Assembly (NCBI RefSeq): GCF_000717745.1
Contig: NZ_JOBH01000005.1
Coordinates: forward strand, 124,001 to 188,000
Direction: 5' to 3'
Source: Streptomyces violens
GTDB taxonomy: Bacteria; Actinomycetota; Actinomycetes; Streptomycetales; Streptomycetaceae
DNA: 64,000 nt
The stretch's first letter is position 1. Each line of letters starts with the position of its first letter. Both the position numbers and the translations under genes were made by a program. This document shows positions 8,450 through 16,354 of this stretch, piece after piece. Below the pieces are notes generated by a model. It saw only the letters and a list, made by a program, of their open reading frames with translations, was not told the DNA's origin and ran no database searches.

Positions 8450-9844
8450 TCAGCCCGCCAGCGCCGGCAGGACCGGCAGCGCCGGGATGTTGGCGGGGCT
8501 GGTCAGGTCACCCTGCGCGACGTCGACGGGGATGATGCGCTGCACACCGGCGGCGGCGTTGCCCGCGGTCTCCTGGCCGTGGGCGGCCACGGTGGTGGCC
8601 AGACCCTGCGAGAACGGCACGGCGTCGGTCGCGACACCCTGCGCGAAGGGCTGCGCGTCGGCGGCCACACCCTGCGCGAACGGCACCGCGTCAGCGGCCG
8701 CGCCCTGGGCGAAGGGGATGGCGGTGGTGGCGGTGCCCTGGGCGAAGCCCTGCGCGTCGGCGACCGTGCCCTGCGCGAACGGCACGGCGTCGGCGGCCGC
8801 GCCCTCGGCGAACAGCTGGGCGTCGGCGGCGACGCCCTGCGCGAACGGGGTGGCCTGGCCGGCCGCGTCACCGGCGAGCAGGCCCACGCCGCCCACCGCG
8901 TTCTGGGCGACCGGCACGACCTTGCCGACGGCGCGCTGCGCGACGGGCGGCAGCACGTCGGCGGCGGTCTGGTCGACGACCGGACGGGCGGTGGCCAGGG
9001 CACCCTGCGCCGGGTTGGTCAGCGTGCCGGGACGCAGGTCGGTACCGGCGAGCGAGGTGACACGGTCAGCGGCGGCGGAGGCGTCGGGCAGGTTGGGGGT
9101 GTTGGGGAGCTGGGTGGGCAGCTCAGCGTTGGGGGCGTGGACCGGGAGGTCGGCGGGGAGCTGGGCGGCGGGGGCCTGGACCGGGAGGTCGGCGGGCAGC
9201 TCGGCGTTGGGGAGCTGGGTGGGCAGCTCAGCGTTGGGGAGCTGGGCGGCGGGGGCCTCGACCGGGAGGTCGGCGGGCAGCTCGGTGGGGAGCTCGGCGG
9301 CGGGGGCCTCGACCGGGAGGCTGCGGAGGTCGAGGGCGGGCACGCCCGGGACCGGCAGGAACGGGACGGCCGGCAGACGGCCGTTGCCGACCTGCTGGAC
9401 CTGCGGGAGCTGCTTCGCGGCGCCCTTGACGGTCTTGGTGGCCTTGCCCGCGACCTTGGTGGCCTTGCCCGTCTTCTTCGCCGTCTTGGCGACCTTGTTC
9501 AGGTCGGCCTTCTTCTGCACGTCGTTCAGCGTGCCGGTCGCGTCGCCGACGCGGCCGGTGGGCAGGCCGTCCATGGTGTGCACGTCGCCGCCGAGCACGC
9601 CGGTCACCTTGTCGGCCGCGCTGCCCACGGTGTTCTCGACGGTGCCGGTCGCCTGGCCCGCGGTCTCCTCGACCGTGCCGGTCAGCTCGCCGGCGGGCAG
9701 CTTCTGCTGGACGGTGCCGGTGAGGGCACCGGTGTCAGGGGCGTCGACGGGCAGCTCGGCGGCGCCGGCCCCCGCGGTGCCCAGGGCGAACAGACCGGTG
9801 GCGGCAGCGGCGACGAAGATGGAACGGCGGATGTTGTTGCGCAT
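8450..9844 (-). CDS. secreted Ala/Pro-rich repeat protein of unknown function
   Basis: 464 residues with a clear signal peptide (MRNNIRRSIFVAAAATGLFA then LGTAGAGAAE, cleavage near residue 28). Four regions follow: a Thr/Val/Gly-rich part with TGTV repeats (35-95), a Lys-rich stretch with KTAKKTGKATKVAGKATK (110-145), a Pro-rich array of variations on AELPADLPVEAPAAQLPN (165-265), and eight consecutive 11-residue units of the form PFAQGVAADAQ (about 328-421). Hendecad repeats of this sort favour amphipathic or LEA-like helices. I recognise no enzyme family. The mature protein is secreted and carries no anchor signal. The ATG is preceded by GAAGGG. Confidence 0.8.
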   Translation of the reverse strand: MRNNIRRSIFVAAAATGLFALGTAGAGAAELPVDAPDTGALTGTVQQKLPAGELTGTVEETAGQATGTVENTVGSAADKVTGVLGGDVHTMDGLPTGRVGDATGTLNDVQKKADLNKVAKTAKKTGKATKVAGKATKTVKGAAKQLPQVQQVGNGRLPAVPFLPVPGVPALDLRSLPVEAPAAELPTELPADLPVEAPAAQLPNAELPTQLPNAELPADLPVQAPAAQLPADLPVHAPNAELPTQLPNTPNLPDASAAADRVTSLAGTDLRPGTLTNPAQGALATARPVVDQTAADVLPPVAQRAVGKVVPVAQNAVGGVGLLAGDAAGQATPFAQGVAADAQLFAEGAAADAVPFAQGTVADAQGFAQGTATTAIPFAQGAAADAVPFAQGVAADAQPFAQGVATDAVPFSQGLATTVAAHGQETAGNAAAGVQRIIPVDVAQGDLTSPANIPALPVLPALAG

Positions 9845-10003
9845 GATGGCGATGAGCCCTTCGAATTCCAGGAAGATGTGACGGGCAGACCTGTCCCGCC
9901 CCCGCGCGGCAGGTCTAGGGGTGCTGACGGCCGTCGGATCCCTGCGCTCGCCGTGCGTCGGCGAGGGCGCGTGTGTACGTGGGGATCCGGCGGGAGGTCT
10001 GCC

Positions 10004-10936
10004 CTAGCCCGGGAATTCGAGGATGTCGGTGCTGCGCTCGCGCGTCGGCGCGCCGCTCGCGACCCGTACGCCACCGGGCACCAGCCCGAAGCGCGGGTCC
10101 GTGCCCGGCAGCACGGCGTGCTGGTCCCCGCCTCGGGGGCCGTTGCCGTCGCCGGTGAGATGCGGGGCCGGTGCAACCGGGCCCTGCGGAAGCTGGCCGG
10201 GCAGTCCGCCCTGGCCGGGTGCGTCACCGTCGCCGTCGGCCGCGGCCTGCGCCGCCGTACGGTCCGGGCCGCCGGTGCTGTCCACCGGAGCCGTCGACGG
10301 GTCGCCGTCGGTGCGGTCCCCGCAGTGATGGGGTACGGCCACGTGCTGCCGGCCGCTGTCCCGCGCGTCACCGCGCTGCGGCTGCTCACCATCCCGGCCC
10401 TGGCCCGCGCCGTCGCCGGCCAGCCGGATCGGGAGCCCGGTCGCGTGCTGTACGCCCCGCACGACCTGGTCCACCGGAGCGGTGACCGGGTCGGTGACGG
10501 GCCGCAGACGGTCCGCGAGCGGGTGTACGGCCTTGCCCAGCCGCTCCCCGGTCGCCTGCGCGCCGTCGGACAGCCGGGCGCCGGCCTGCTGCGCGGCCCC
10601 TGCCTCACGCTCCGCGGCCTCCCGCTCCAGCGCCGCACCGGAACCGTCGAACGGCGAATCGCCGTCGGTCGTCCCGGGGTTGGCGTCGGGCTCGGAGGTG
10701 GCCGAGTCGGCAGGCGAGGTGGAGGTGCCGGGCATACCGGATGCGGAACTCGCCGTGGCGGACTCGAAGCCGGTGTCCGTGGCGGAACCGGCGTCCGCCG
10801 CATGTGCCGTACCGCCGCCGAAGACAACGGCGAGGACGACGAAGCCGATCAGGAAGAGCCCACTCAGCAGCGCACGCCGCACAGCCACGGTGCGCGGCAG
10901 GCGCACAGCGACAGGCAGAGCGAGCACAACAGACAA
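10004..10936 (-). CDS. secreted or membrane-tethered protein of unknown function
   Basis: I chose the TTG at 10936 because GGGAAGG lies six bases before it and the resulting N-terminus (SVVLALPVAVRLPRT, then ALLSGLFLIGFVVLAVVFGG, ending THA) makes a sensible signal peptide of about 45 residues. The open frame extends to 11074 but the extra residues are Cys-rich and implausible. The 310-residue product has an acidic Ser/Thr/Asp-rich part, a helical Ala/Glu/Arg-rich stretch (GAALEREAAEREAGAAQQAG) and a Gly/Asp/Pro-rich tail. No domain is recognisable. The overall pattern of a signal peptide plus low-complexity helix resembles its neighbour at 8450-9844, so the two may serve a shared cell-surface role. 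Confidence 0.6.
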   Translation of the reverse strand: MSVVLALPVAVRLPRTVAVRRALLSGLFLIGFVVLAVVFGGGTAHAADAGSATDTGFESATASSASGMPGTSTSPADSATSEPDANPGTTDGDSPFDGSGAALEREAAEREAGAAQQAGARLSDGAQATGERLGKAVHPLADRLRPVTDPVTAPVDQVVRGVQHATGLPIRLAGDGAGQGRDGEQPQRGDARDSGRQHVAVPHHCGDRTDGDPSTAPVDSTGGPDRTAAQAAADGDGDAPGQGGLPGQLPQGPVAPAPHLTGDGNGPRGGDQHAVLPGTDPRFGLVPGGVRVASGAPTRERSTDILEFPG

Positions 10937-11208
10937 GGGGGACCTTCCCGTACGGACGGCGTCCGGGAGCGAGGTACTCAGGGCACCCCGCATCACACAG
11001 CACGTCGCGGGTGATCGAGCGATGCGCAGATCCTTGCATGAGCAGCTATGTGCCGCGCAAGTCCCCTGTGCCACCTGTCACTGTTACTCCGTCATGTCCG
11101 GTATCGGAGGTGGCGGATGGCTGACGGAAAGCTGTACGACCTGCGAACACTCCGCCGGAGGGCGGCTCGGCGGACGTCCGGGAGTGGCGCCGCGGACGTG
11201 GGTCGGCG

Positions 11209-12480
11209 TCAGCCCGTCGGGTCCGGTATCGGCAGCGGCCGCTTCTCCAGCGCGGCCGCCATCACCTCCGGGAAAAGATCCGGCGTACACGCGAACGCCG
11301 GTGCCCCCAGCGCTCCGAGAGCCGCCGCGTGCTCCCGGTCGTACGCGGGCGCCCCCTCGTCCGACAGCGCCAGCAGCGTCACGAACTGCACGCCGGACGC
11401 CTTCATCGCCGCCACCCGCTTCAGCATCTCGTTCCGTATCCCGCCCTCGTACAGGTCGCTGATCAGCACGACGACCGTCTCGGCGGGACGGGTGATCCGC
11501 GACTGGCAGTACGCCAGCGCCCGGTTGATGTCCGTGCCACCGCCCAACTGCGTACCGAAGAGCACGTCGACCGGGTCGTCGATCTGATCGGTGAGGTCGA
11601 CGACCGAGGTGTCGAAGACGACCAGGCGGGTGGCGAGGGAACGCATGGACGCGAGCACGGCCCCGAACACCGAGGCGTACACGACGGACGCCGCCATCGA
11701 ACCGGACTGGTCGATGCAGAGGATGACCTCCTTCTTGACGGACTGTGCCGCCCGTCCGTATCCGATCAGCCGCTCGGGCACGACCGTGCCGTACTCGGGG
11801 AGGTAGTTCTTGAGGTTCGCGCGGATCGTGCGGTCCCAGTCGATGTCGCGGTGCCGGGGCCGGCTGATCCGCGCCGAGCGGTCCAGCGCGCCGCTCAGCG
11901 TGGCCCGCGTCCGGCTCGCCAGCCGCTTCTCCAGGTCCTCGACGACCTTGCGCACGACCGTCCGTGCGGTCTCCTTCGTCGTCTCGGGCATGGCCTTGTG
12001 CAGCGAGAGCAGCGTGCCGACCAGGTGCACGTCGGCCTCCACGGCCTCGAGCATCTCCGGCTCCAGCAGCAACGCGGACAGGCCCAGCCGGTCGATCGCG
12101 TCCCGCTGCATCACCTGGACGACGGGGGTCGGGAAGTACCGGCGGATGTCACCGAGCCACCTGGCCACGACGGGCGCGGACCCACCGAGTCCTCCGGACC
12201 GGGACGCGCCGTCCTTCCTGCCGCCCCGCCCTCCGGGCCCTCCGGCACTCCCGGTGCCGGGGCCTGCGCCGGGACCGCCGCCGTACAGCGCCCCGAGCGC
12301 GCCATCCATCGCCGCGTCTCGCCCGCGCAGTTCGCACCCGGTCCCGTCACCGTCTCCCCCGCCCAGCACCAACCGCCAGCGCCGCATGCGCTCTTCGACC
12401 TGAGCACCGGTCTCGGCCTCCGCTTCCGTTGCCACCGGACCCATCGCTACCTGCCCCGTCGCTACCGGCTCCGCAGTCAT
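11209..12480 (-). CDS. VWA domain protein, partner of MoxR-type AAA ATPase
   Basis: 423 residues. The C-terminal half is a von Willebrand A domain with an intact MIDAS: CIDQSGSMAAS near residue 255 (DxSxS), a Thr-containing loop GTQLGGGTDINRAL, and ISDLYEGG providing the third metal-binding position. The N-terminal half has a variable Gly-rich linker followed by helical sequence (RYFPTPVVQVMQRDAIDRLG). The start ATG overlaps the stop of the upstream DUF5682 gene by four bases (ATGA). MoxR ATPase/VWA pairs generally work as metal-dependent chaperone-like machines that remodel or load cofactors onto clients. Here the client may be the DUF5682 or SWIM/DUF5691 neighbours. It is the last gene of the leftward operon. 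Confidence 0.88.
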   Translation of the reverse strand: MTAEPVATGQVAMGPVATEAEAETGAQVEERMRRWRLVLGGGDGDGTGCELRGRDAAMDGALGALYGGGPGAGPGTGSAGGPGGRGGRKDGASRSGGLGGSAPVVARWLGDIRRYFPTPVVQVMQRDAIDRLGLSALLLEPEMLEAVEADVHLVGTLLSLHKAMPETTKETARTVVRKVVEDLEKRLASRTRATLSGALDRSARISRPRHRDIDWDRTIRANLKNYLPEYGTVVPERLIGYGRAAQSVKKEVILCIDQSGSMAASVVYASVFGAVLASMRSLATRLVVFDTSVVDLTDQIDDPVDVLFGTQLGGGTDINRALAYCQSRITRPAETVVVLISDLYEGGIRNEMLKRVAAMKASGVQFVTLLALSDEGAPAYDREHAAALGALGAPAFACTPDLFPEVMAAALEKRPLPIPDPTG

Positions 12481-15047
12481 CGCATCTCCCCCGTGGATGT
12501 GTCCTTGCCGTCGGCTCCCTCGCCCAACAGGGCGTGCAAGGTCGGCAGTACGGCCGCGGCGCGGTCTCGGTCCAGGCCTGGGCCGAAGCCGGGGGCCACC
12601 GCCTCCTCGTCGCCGCCCGCGGCACCGCGGCCGAGGACCGCCGTACCGCCGCCAGGCACCCCGGCGACCACCGGTCCACGCCGCACCAGCTCACCGAGCG
12701 TGCGCCGCACTCCCGGCTCGTACTGCGAGAACGTCCGTCGCAGCAGCGGCAGAACGTCCGTGAACGCCTCCCCCGGCACCCGCGTCAGCCAGCCGTCCAC
12801 CAGCGCCAGCAGCCGCTCGTCATGGACCAGCAGCATTCCCCCGGCCCCGCCCCCGACGAACCCCTCGATCCAGGCCGCGGCGTCGGCGGGCGGCACGCCC
12901 GGCGAAAGCGCCAGCCCCATGAGCCGAGCCGCCCCGCCGTCCCCGCGAGTACCGCCGTCCTCCCTCGTACCGCCGTCCTCCAGCCGGCCGTCGTCGACGA
13001 GAATCCGCGCCGCGCGCCCCCGTATCAGCCCCGGTATCGCCTCCCGCTCCGCCAGCACGCGCAGCACCGCGGTCCAGCGCTCGCGCAGTCCCGACGGCGC
13101 GTCACCCGACGGCCCGGCGTCGCCCTCGGGCGCGCCGTCCCCCTCCGCGCTGCACAGCAACCCCACGGCCTGCTGCGTCGCATCGAGGTGCGTCCGCATC
13201 TCCGCCGCGCCCTCCGCGTCCAGGGAGGCGCAGGCCGGCGGCAGGCCCACGAAGACCCGCTCGGCCAGGCCGACCGCGACCTCGCGCAGCGCCGCCGCGT
13301 CCGTGCCGCGCACATCGCCGTACCGCACCGACCGCACCAGCGCGGGCAGCGCCTGGGCGAGGTGGCCGACGTCGGCGTCGAGCGCCGCCCGGTCGGCCAG
13401 GACCCGCATCACCACCGGCAGCGCATCCGGCAGTTCGGCGAGCAGGCAGCGTTCGGCCAGTGCCGTGACCTCTGCGAGCGCGCTCGCGTCCGCCGCGTCC
13501 GATGCCGCCCGTGCCGTGGCCGCGGCGAGCACGGTCGTCCCCCAGATCCCCGCCTCCGCCACCCGCACCGACAGCTCCGGCTCCCAGCGCAGCCGCCAGG
13601 TCTCCCGGAACGTGCCCGTGCTCGAACGGGAGTGGGCCGGCGCGCCCCACGGGATGTCCAGCAGCCGCAGCCGGTGCAGCAGCCGGCTGCGCGCGGCGTC
13701 GGTCTCCTTGCGCAGGTCCAGCTCCAGTTCGCGCTCCTTCGCCTCCGGCTTGAGGCGCAGGGTGCGCTGGAGCCGCGCGATGTCCCGCTGGAGCGGCACG
13801 GCGGGCGCGGCCTGTGGCACCTCGCCGAGCACGTCACCGACCACCAGTCGGTCGTGGATCAGCGAGGCGGGCACGTCGGAGCCTTCGCTCAGCACGGCGC
13901 GCACCGCGTCCTCGGTCTCGGTGAGACCGGCGAGCGGGCGGCCGCGCATCGCCACGAGCGACTCGGCGAGCCGCACCGCCTCGATGACGTGGGCGGTGGA
14001 GACGGCGTAGTCCTCCTCCCGGAGCAGCCCCGCGACCTTCGTCAGCCAGCGCTCTATGGGACGGTCGGGGCTGCTGAAGAGGTGGCCGTACCAGCCCGGC
14101 GAGGCGATCCCCGCCCCGTAACCGCTCTTCCGGGACAGCCTGCGGTGGGTCCAAGGCACCCAGGTGACCGACACCTTCGCCTTCGGGAGGCCCTTGAGGA
14201 GGGCGCGGTCGGCGGTGACGGTCGTCCGGCGGGCGAGCGCCGGTACGTGCCACGCCCCGCAGACGACCGCGATGTCGTCCCCGAACTCCCGCCGCGCCTC
14301 GCGCAACCGCAACCGCATGTGCGCCTCGCGCACGGCGTCCCGGGAGGCCCCACCCTCGACGCCCTCCTGGCCATCCTGGCCCCCCTGGCCCTCCTCCCGG
14401 AGTGCGCCCATCGCCTCGGCCAGTGCTGCGAAGGGGGCGAGCGCGTCACCGGACGCGGCCGTACCGCGGTGCTCGACCACGTCCTCCCACCAGCGCTCCG
14501 CGTCGTCGTACCCGGCGGCCTCGGCCAGTACCCCGATGGGATCGACGCGTGCGTCACCCGCCGCCGGCCCGGGCTCCGGCCCCGTCCCCGCCTCCGGGCC
14601 CGGGGACGCGAGCGATGGCTCCTCCGGGCCCGGGTCCGGGGCCGCGAGCGACGGCTCCTCCGGCTCCGCCCCCGCGAGGGAATGCGCCGCCGGAAGGTCG
14701 ATGAAGCGCACCGGGACGCCGCGCCGCAGCGCCCACCGGAGGGCCACCCACTCCGGTGAGAACTCCGCCATCGGCCAGAACGCGGCGCGCCCCGGGTCGT
14801 CCGTCACATGCGCGAGCAGCGCGACCGGCGGCCGCATCTCCTCGTCCGCGGCCAGCGCCACCAGCGCGTCCGCCTCCGGCGGCCCCTCGATGAGCAGCGC
14901 CTTCGGCTCGTACTGCGCCAGCGCCGCCCCGACCGCGCGGGCCGACCCGGGCCCGTGATGCCGCACCCCGAGCAGCCACGGCCCGACCGCCCGCCGCTCC
15001 CCCGCGTCGCGCGCCCTACCGTGCTCCCCCTCGTCGCGCTCCGTCAT
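12477..15047 (-). CDS. DUF5682 family protein
   Basis: 856 residues. The opening LLGVRHHGPGSARAV and KALLIEGPPEADALV are the hallmark of DUF5682. Conserved features include PVRFIDLPAAHSL near residue 110, VVCGAWHVPAL near 265 and a long Leu/Arg-rich helical middle and C-terminus. The His/Glu-containing start and GAWH motif recall TraB/erythromycin-esterase-like folds, but I cannot show catalysis. The gene overlaps both neighbours by four bases (AAA upstream, VWA downstream), so all three proteins are probably made in fixed ratio. The family is known to me only as an unknown that travels with MoxR/VWA, SWIM and DUF5691 genes. Confidence 0.82.
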   Translation of the reverse strand: MTERDEGEHGRARDAGERRAVGPWLLGVRHHGPGSARAVGAALAQYEPKALLIEGPPEADALVALAADEEMRPPVALLAHVTDDPGRAAFWPMAEFSPEWVALRWALRRGVPVRFIDLPAAHSLAGAEPEEPSLAAPDPGPEEPSLASPGPEAGTGPEPGPAAGDARVDPIGVLAEAAGYDDAERWWEDVVEHRGTAASGDALAPFAALAEAMGALREEGQGGQDGQEGVEGGASRDAVREAHMRLRLREARREFGDDIAVVCGAWHVPALARRTTVTADRALLKGLPKAKVSVTWVPWTHRRLSRKSGYGAGIASPGWYGHLFSSPDRPIERWLTKVAGLLREEDYAVSTAHVIEAVRLAESLVAMRGRPLAGLTETEDAVRAVLSEGSDVPASLIHDRLVVGDVLGEVPQAAPAVPLQRDIARLQRTLRLKPEAKERELELDLRKETDAARSRLLHRLRLLDIPWGAPAHSRSSTGTFRETWRLRWEPELSVRVAEAGIWGTTVLAAATARAASDAADASALAEVTALAERCLLAELPDALPVVMRVLADRAALDADVGHLAQALPALVRSVRYGDVRGTDAAALREVAVGLAERVFVGLPPACASLDAEGAAEMRTHLDATQQAVGLLCSAEGDGAPEGDAGPSGDAPSGLRERWTAVLRVLAEREAIPGLIRGRAARILVDDGRLEDGGTREDGGTRGDGGAARLMGLALSPGVPPADAAAWIEGFVGGGAGGMLLVHDERLLALVDGWLTRVPGEAFTDVLPLLRRTFSQYEPGVRRTLGELVRRGPVVAGVPGGGTAVLGRGAAGGDEEAVAPGFGPGLDRDRAAAVLPTLHALLGEGADGKDTSTGEMR

Positions 15048-16201
15048 GCGCTCACCTCCCGGCAGGCGCGGTAGAAGTCCTTCCAGCCGTCGCGCTCGCG
15101 GACCACCGACTCCAGGTACTCCTGCCAGACGACGCGATCGGCCGCCGGGTCCCGGACCACCGCGCCCTGGATGCCCGCCGCCACGTCCGACGGCCGCAGC
15201 ACGCCGTCCCCGAAGTGGGTCGCCAATGCCAGCCCGTTGGTGACCACGGAGATCGCCTCGGCCGTGGACAGCGTCCCGGAGGGCGACTTGAGCTTCGTAC
15301 GCCCGTCCGTCGTCAGCCCGTCCCGCAGCTCGCGGAAGACCGTCACGACCCGGCGGATCTCGTCCATGCCGTCAGGCGCCGGCGGCAGGTCCAGCGAGCG
15401 GCCGATCTGCTCGACGCGCCGTGTGACGATGTCGACCTCCTCGTCCGGGGTGGCCGGCAGCGGCAGTACGACCGTGTTGAAGCGGCGGCGCAGCGCGCTG
15501 GACAGCTCGTTGACCCCGCGGTCGCGGTCGTTGGCGGTGGCGATGAGGTTGAAGCCGCGGACCGCCTGCACCTCCTGGCCCAACTCCGGTATGGGCAGCG
15601 TCTTCTCCGACAGGATCGTGATGAGCGTGTCCTGGACGTCCGCCGGGATGCGCGTCAGCTCCTCGACCCGCGCGGTCATGCCCTCCGCCATCGCGCGCAT
15701 GACGGGGCTGGGCACCAGCGCGTCCCGGCTGGGGCCGTGCGCGAGCAGCCGCGCGTAGTTCCAGCCGTACCGGATCGCCTCCTCCGGCGTGCCGGCCGTG
15801 CCCTGGACCAGCAGCGTGGAGTCGCCGCTGACCGCCGCGGCCAGGTGCTCCGACACCCAGGTCTTGGCCGTGCCGGGCACGCCGAGGAGCAGCAGCGCGC
15901 GGTCGGTCGCGAGGGTGGTGACCGCAACCTCGACGATGCGGCGCGGGCCGACGTACTTGGGCGTGATGACCGTGCCGTCGGCGAGCGTGCCGCCGAGCAG
16001 ATACGTCGCCACCGCCCACGGCGAGAGCCGCCAGCGCTCGGGCCTCGGCCGGTCGTCCGCGGCCGCCAGCGCGGCCAGCTCCTTTGCGAATGCATCTTCC
16101 GCATGCGGCCGCAGCGCCACCGCCTCGCCGTCCTGCCGCCCGGCTTCCGCCGCCGTCCCCCGGCCGCTCCCCGCGCCGTTCTCCGCCATCGCGCAATCCA
16201 T
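15044..16201 (-). CDS. MoxR-type AAA+ ATPase
   Basis: 385 residues from the ATG at 16201, which has AAGGGGGA three bases upstream; the longer frame to 16306 would cross the promoter. Residues about 85-330 are an AAA+ core: Walker A GVPGTAKTW (about 110), a Walker B region ARVEELTRIPADVQDTLI, sensor 1 LIATANDRDRG and arginine finger region SSALRRRFN. The N-terminal 75 residues are Ala/Glu-rich. The family is MoxR-like (RavA/MoxR), which hydrolyses ATP to remodel partner proteins together with VWA proteins. It is first gene of the three-gene operon AAA-DUF5682-VWA, with about 70 nt of leader after the putative damage-responsive promoter at 16266-16288. Confidence 0.88.
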   Translation of the reverse strand: MDCAMAENGAGSGRGTAAEAGRQDGEAVALRPHAEDAFAKELAALAAADDRPRPERWRLSPWAVATYLLGGTLADGTVITPKYVGPRRIVEVAVTTLATDRALLLLGVPGTAKTWVSEHLAAAVSGDSTLLVQGTAGTPEEAIRYGWNYARLLAHGPSRDALVPSPVMRAMAEGMTARVEELTRIPADVQDTLITILSEKTLPIPELGQEVQAVRGFNLIATANDRDRGVNELSSALRRRFNTVVLPLPATPDEEVDIVTRRVEQIGRSLDLPPAPDGMDEIRRVVTVFRELRDGLTTDGRTKLKSPSGTLSTAEAISVVTNGLALATHFGDGVLRPSDVAAGIQGAVVRDPAADRVVWQEYLESVVRERDGWKDFYRACREVSA

Positions 16202-16265
16202 GACTCCCCCTTGTCCCAGGCCGCACGGCCCGCACCCCGCAACTCGCGGGCCGCTTGCGGATTCC

Positions 16266-16288
16266 AGACTGCACCATGCCACTGACAA
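16266..16288 (-). promoter_or_regulatory. candidate PafBC-type (RecA-independent DNA damage) promoter of the AAA operon
   Basis: Read leftward: TTGTCAGTG (16288-16280), eight bases, then CAGTCT (16271-16266). The known actinobacterial motif is TTGTCRGTG-N8-TANNNT, so only the first base of the -10 element deviates. It lies about 65 bp upstream of the AAA start. Confidence 0.6.
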
Positions 16289-16335
16289 TCGGCCTCGCCG
16301 TGACAAACCTGCTGGTCAGAGCGATTGTCAGTGGC
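16278..16335. repeat. 14-bp perfect inverted repeat in the divergent promoter region
   Basis: GCCACTGACAATCG (16278-16291) and CGATTGTCAGTGGC (16322-16335) are exact reverse complements separated by 30 bp. Each arm is the -35-side half of a damage-type promoter, pointing outward to the AAA operon and the SWIM gene. Two activator sites back to back would co-induce both transcripts. Confidence 0.85.
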
Positions 16336-16347
16336 GGGGTCTAGCGT
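16325..16347 (+). promoter_or_regulatory. PafBC-type (RecA-independent DNA damage) promoter of the SWIM gene
   Basis: TTGTCAGTG (16325-16333), exactly eight bases, then TAGCGT (16342-16347): a full match to TTGTCRGTG-N8-TANNNT and also to the longer TTGTCAGTGGC-N6-TAG form known from Streptomyces recA. The ATG at 16355 lies seven bases after the -10 element, the spacing expected for a leaderless transcript. Confidence 0.8.
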
Positions 16348-16354
16348 TTTCGAC

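Noticed and set aside
9883..10004. 10-bp inverted repeat GGGCAGACCT/AGGTCTGCCC spaced by 102 bp
   Set aside because: Spacing is too long for an operator and the right arm overlaps the stop codon of the upstream gene; no support for function.
16325..16354. TTG at 16325 as the start of the SWIM protein
   Set aside because: It lies inside the promoter -35 element; transcription should begin at or near the ATG at 16355.
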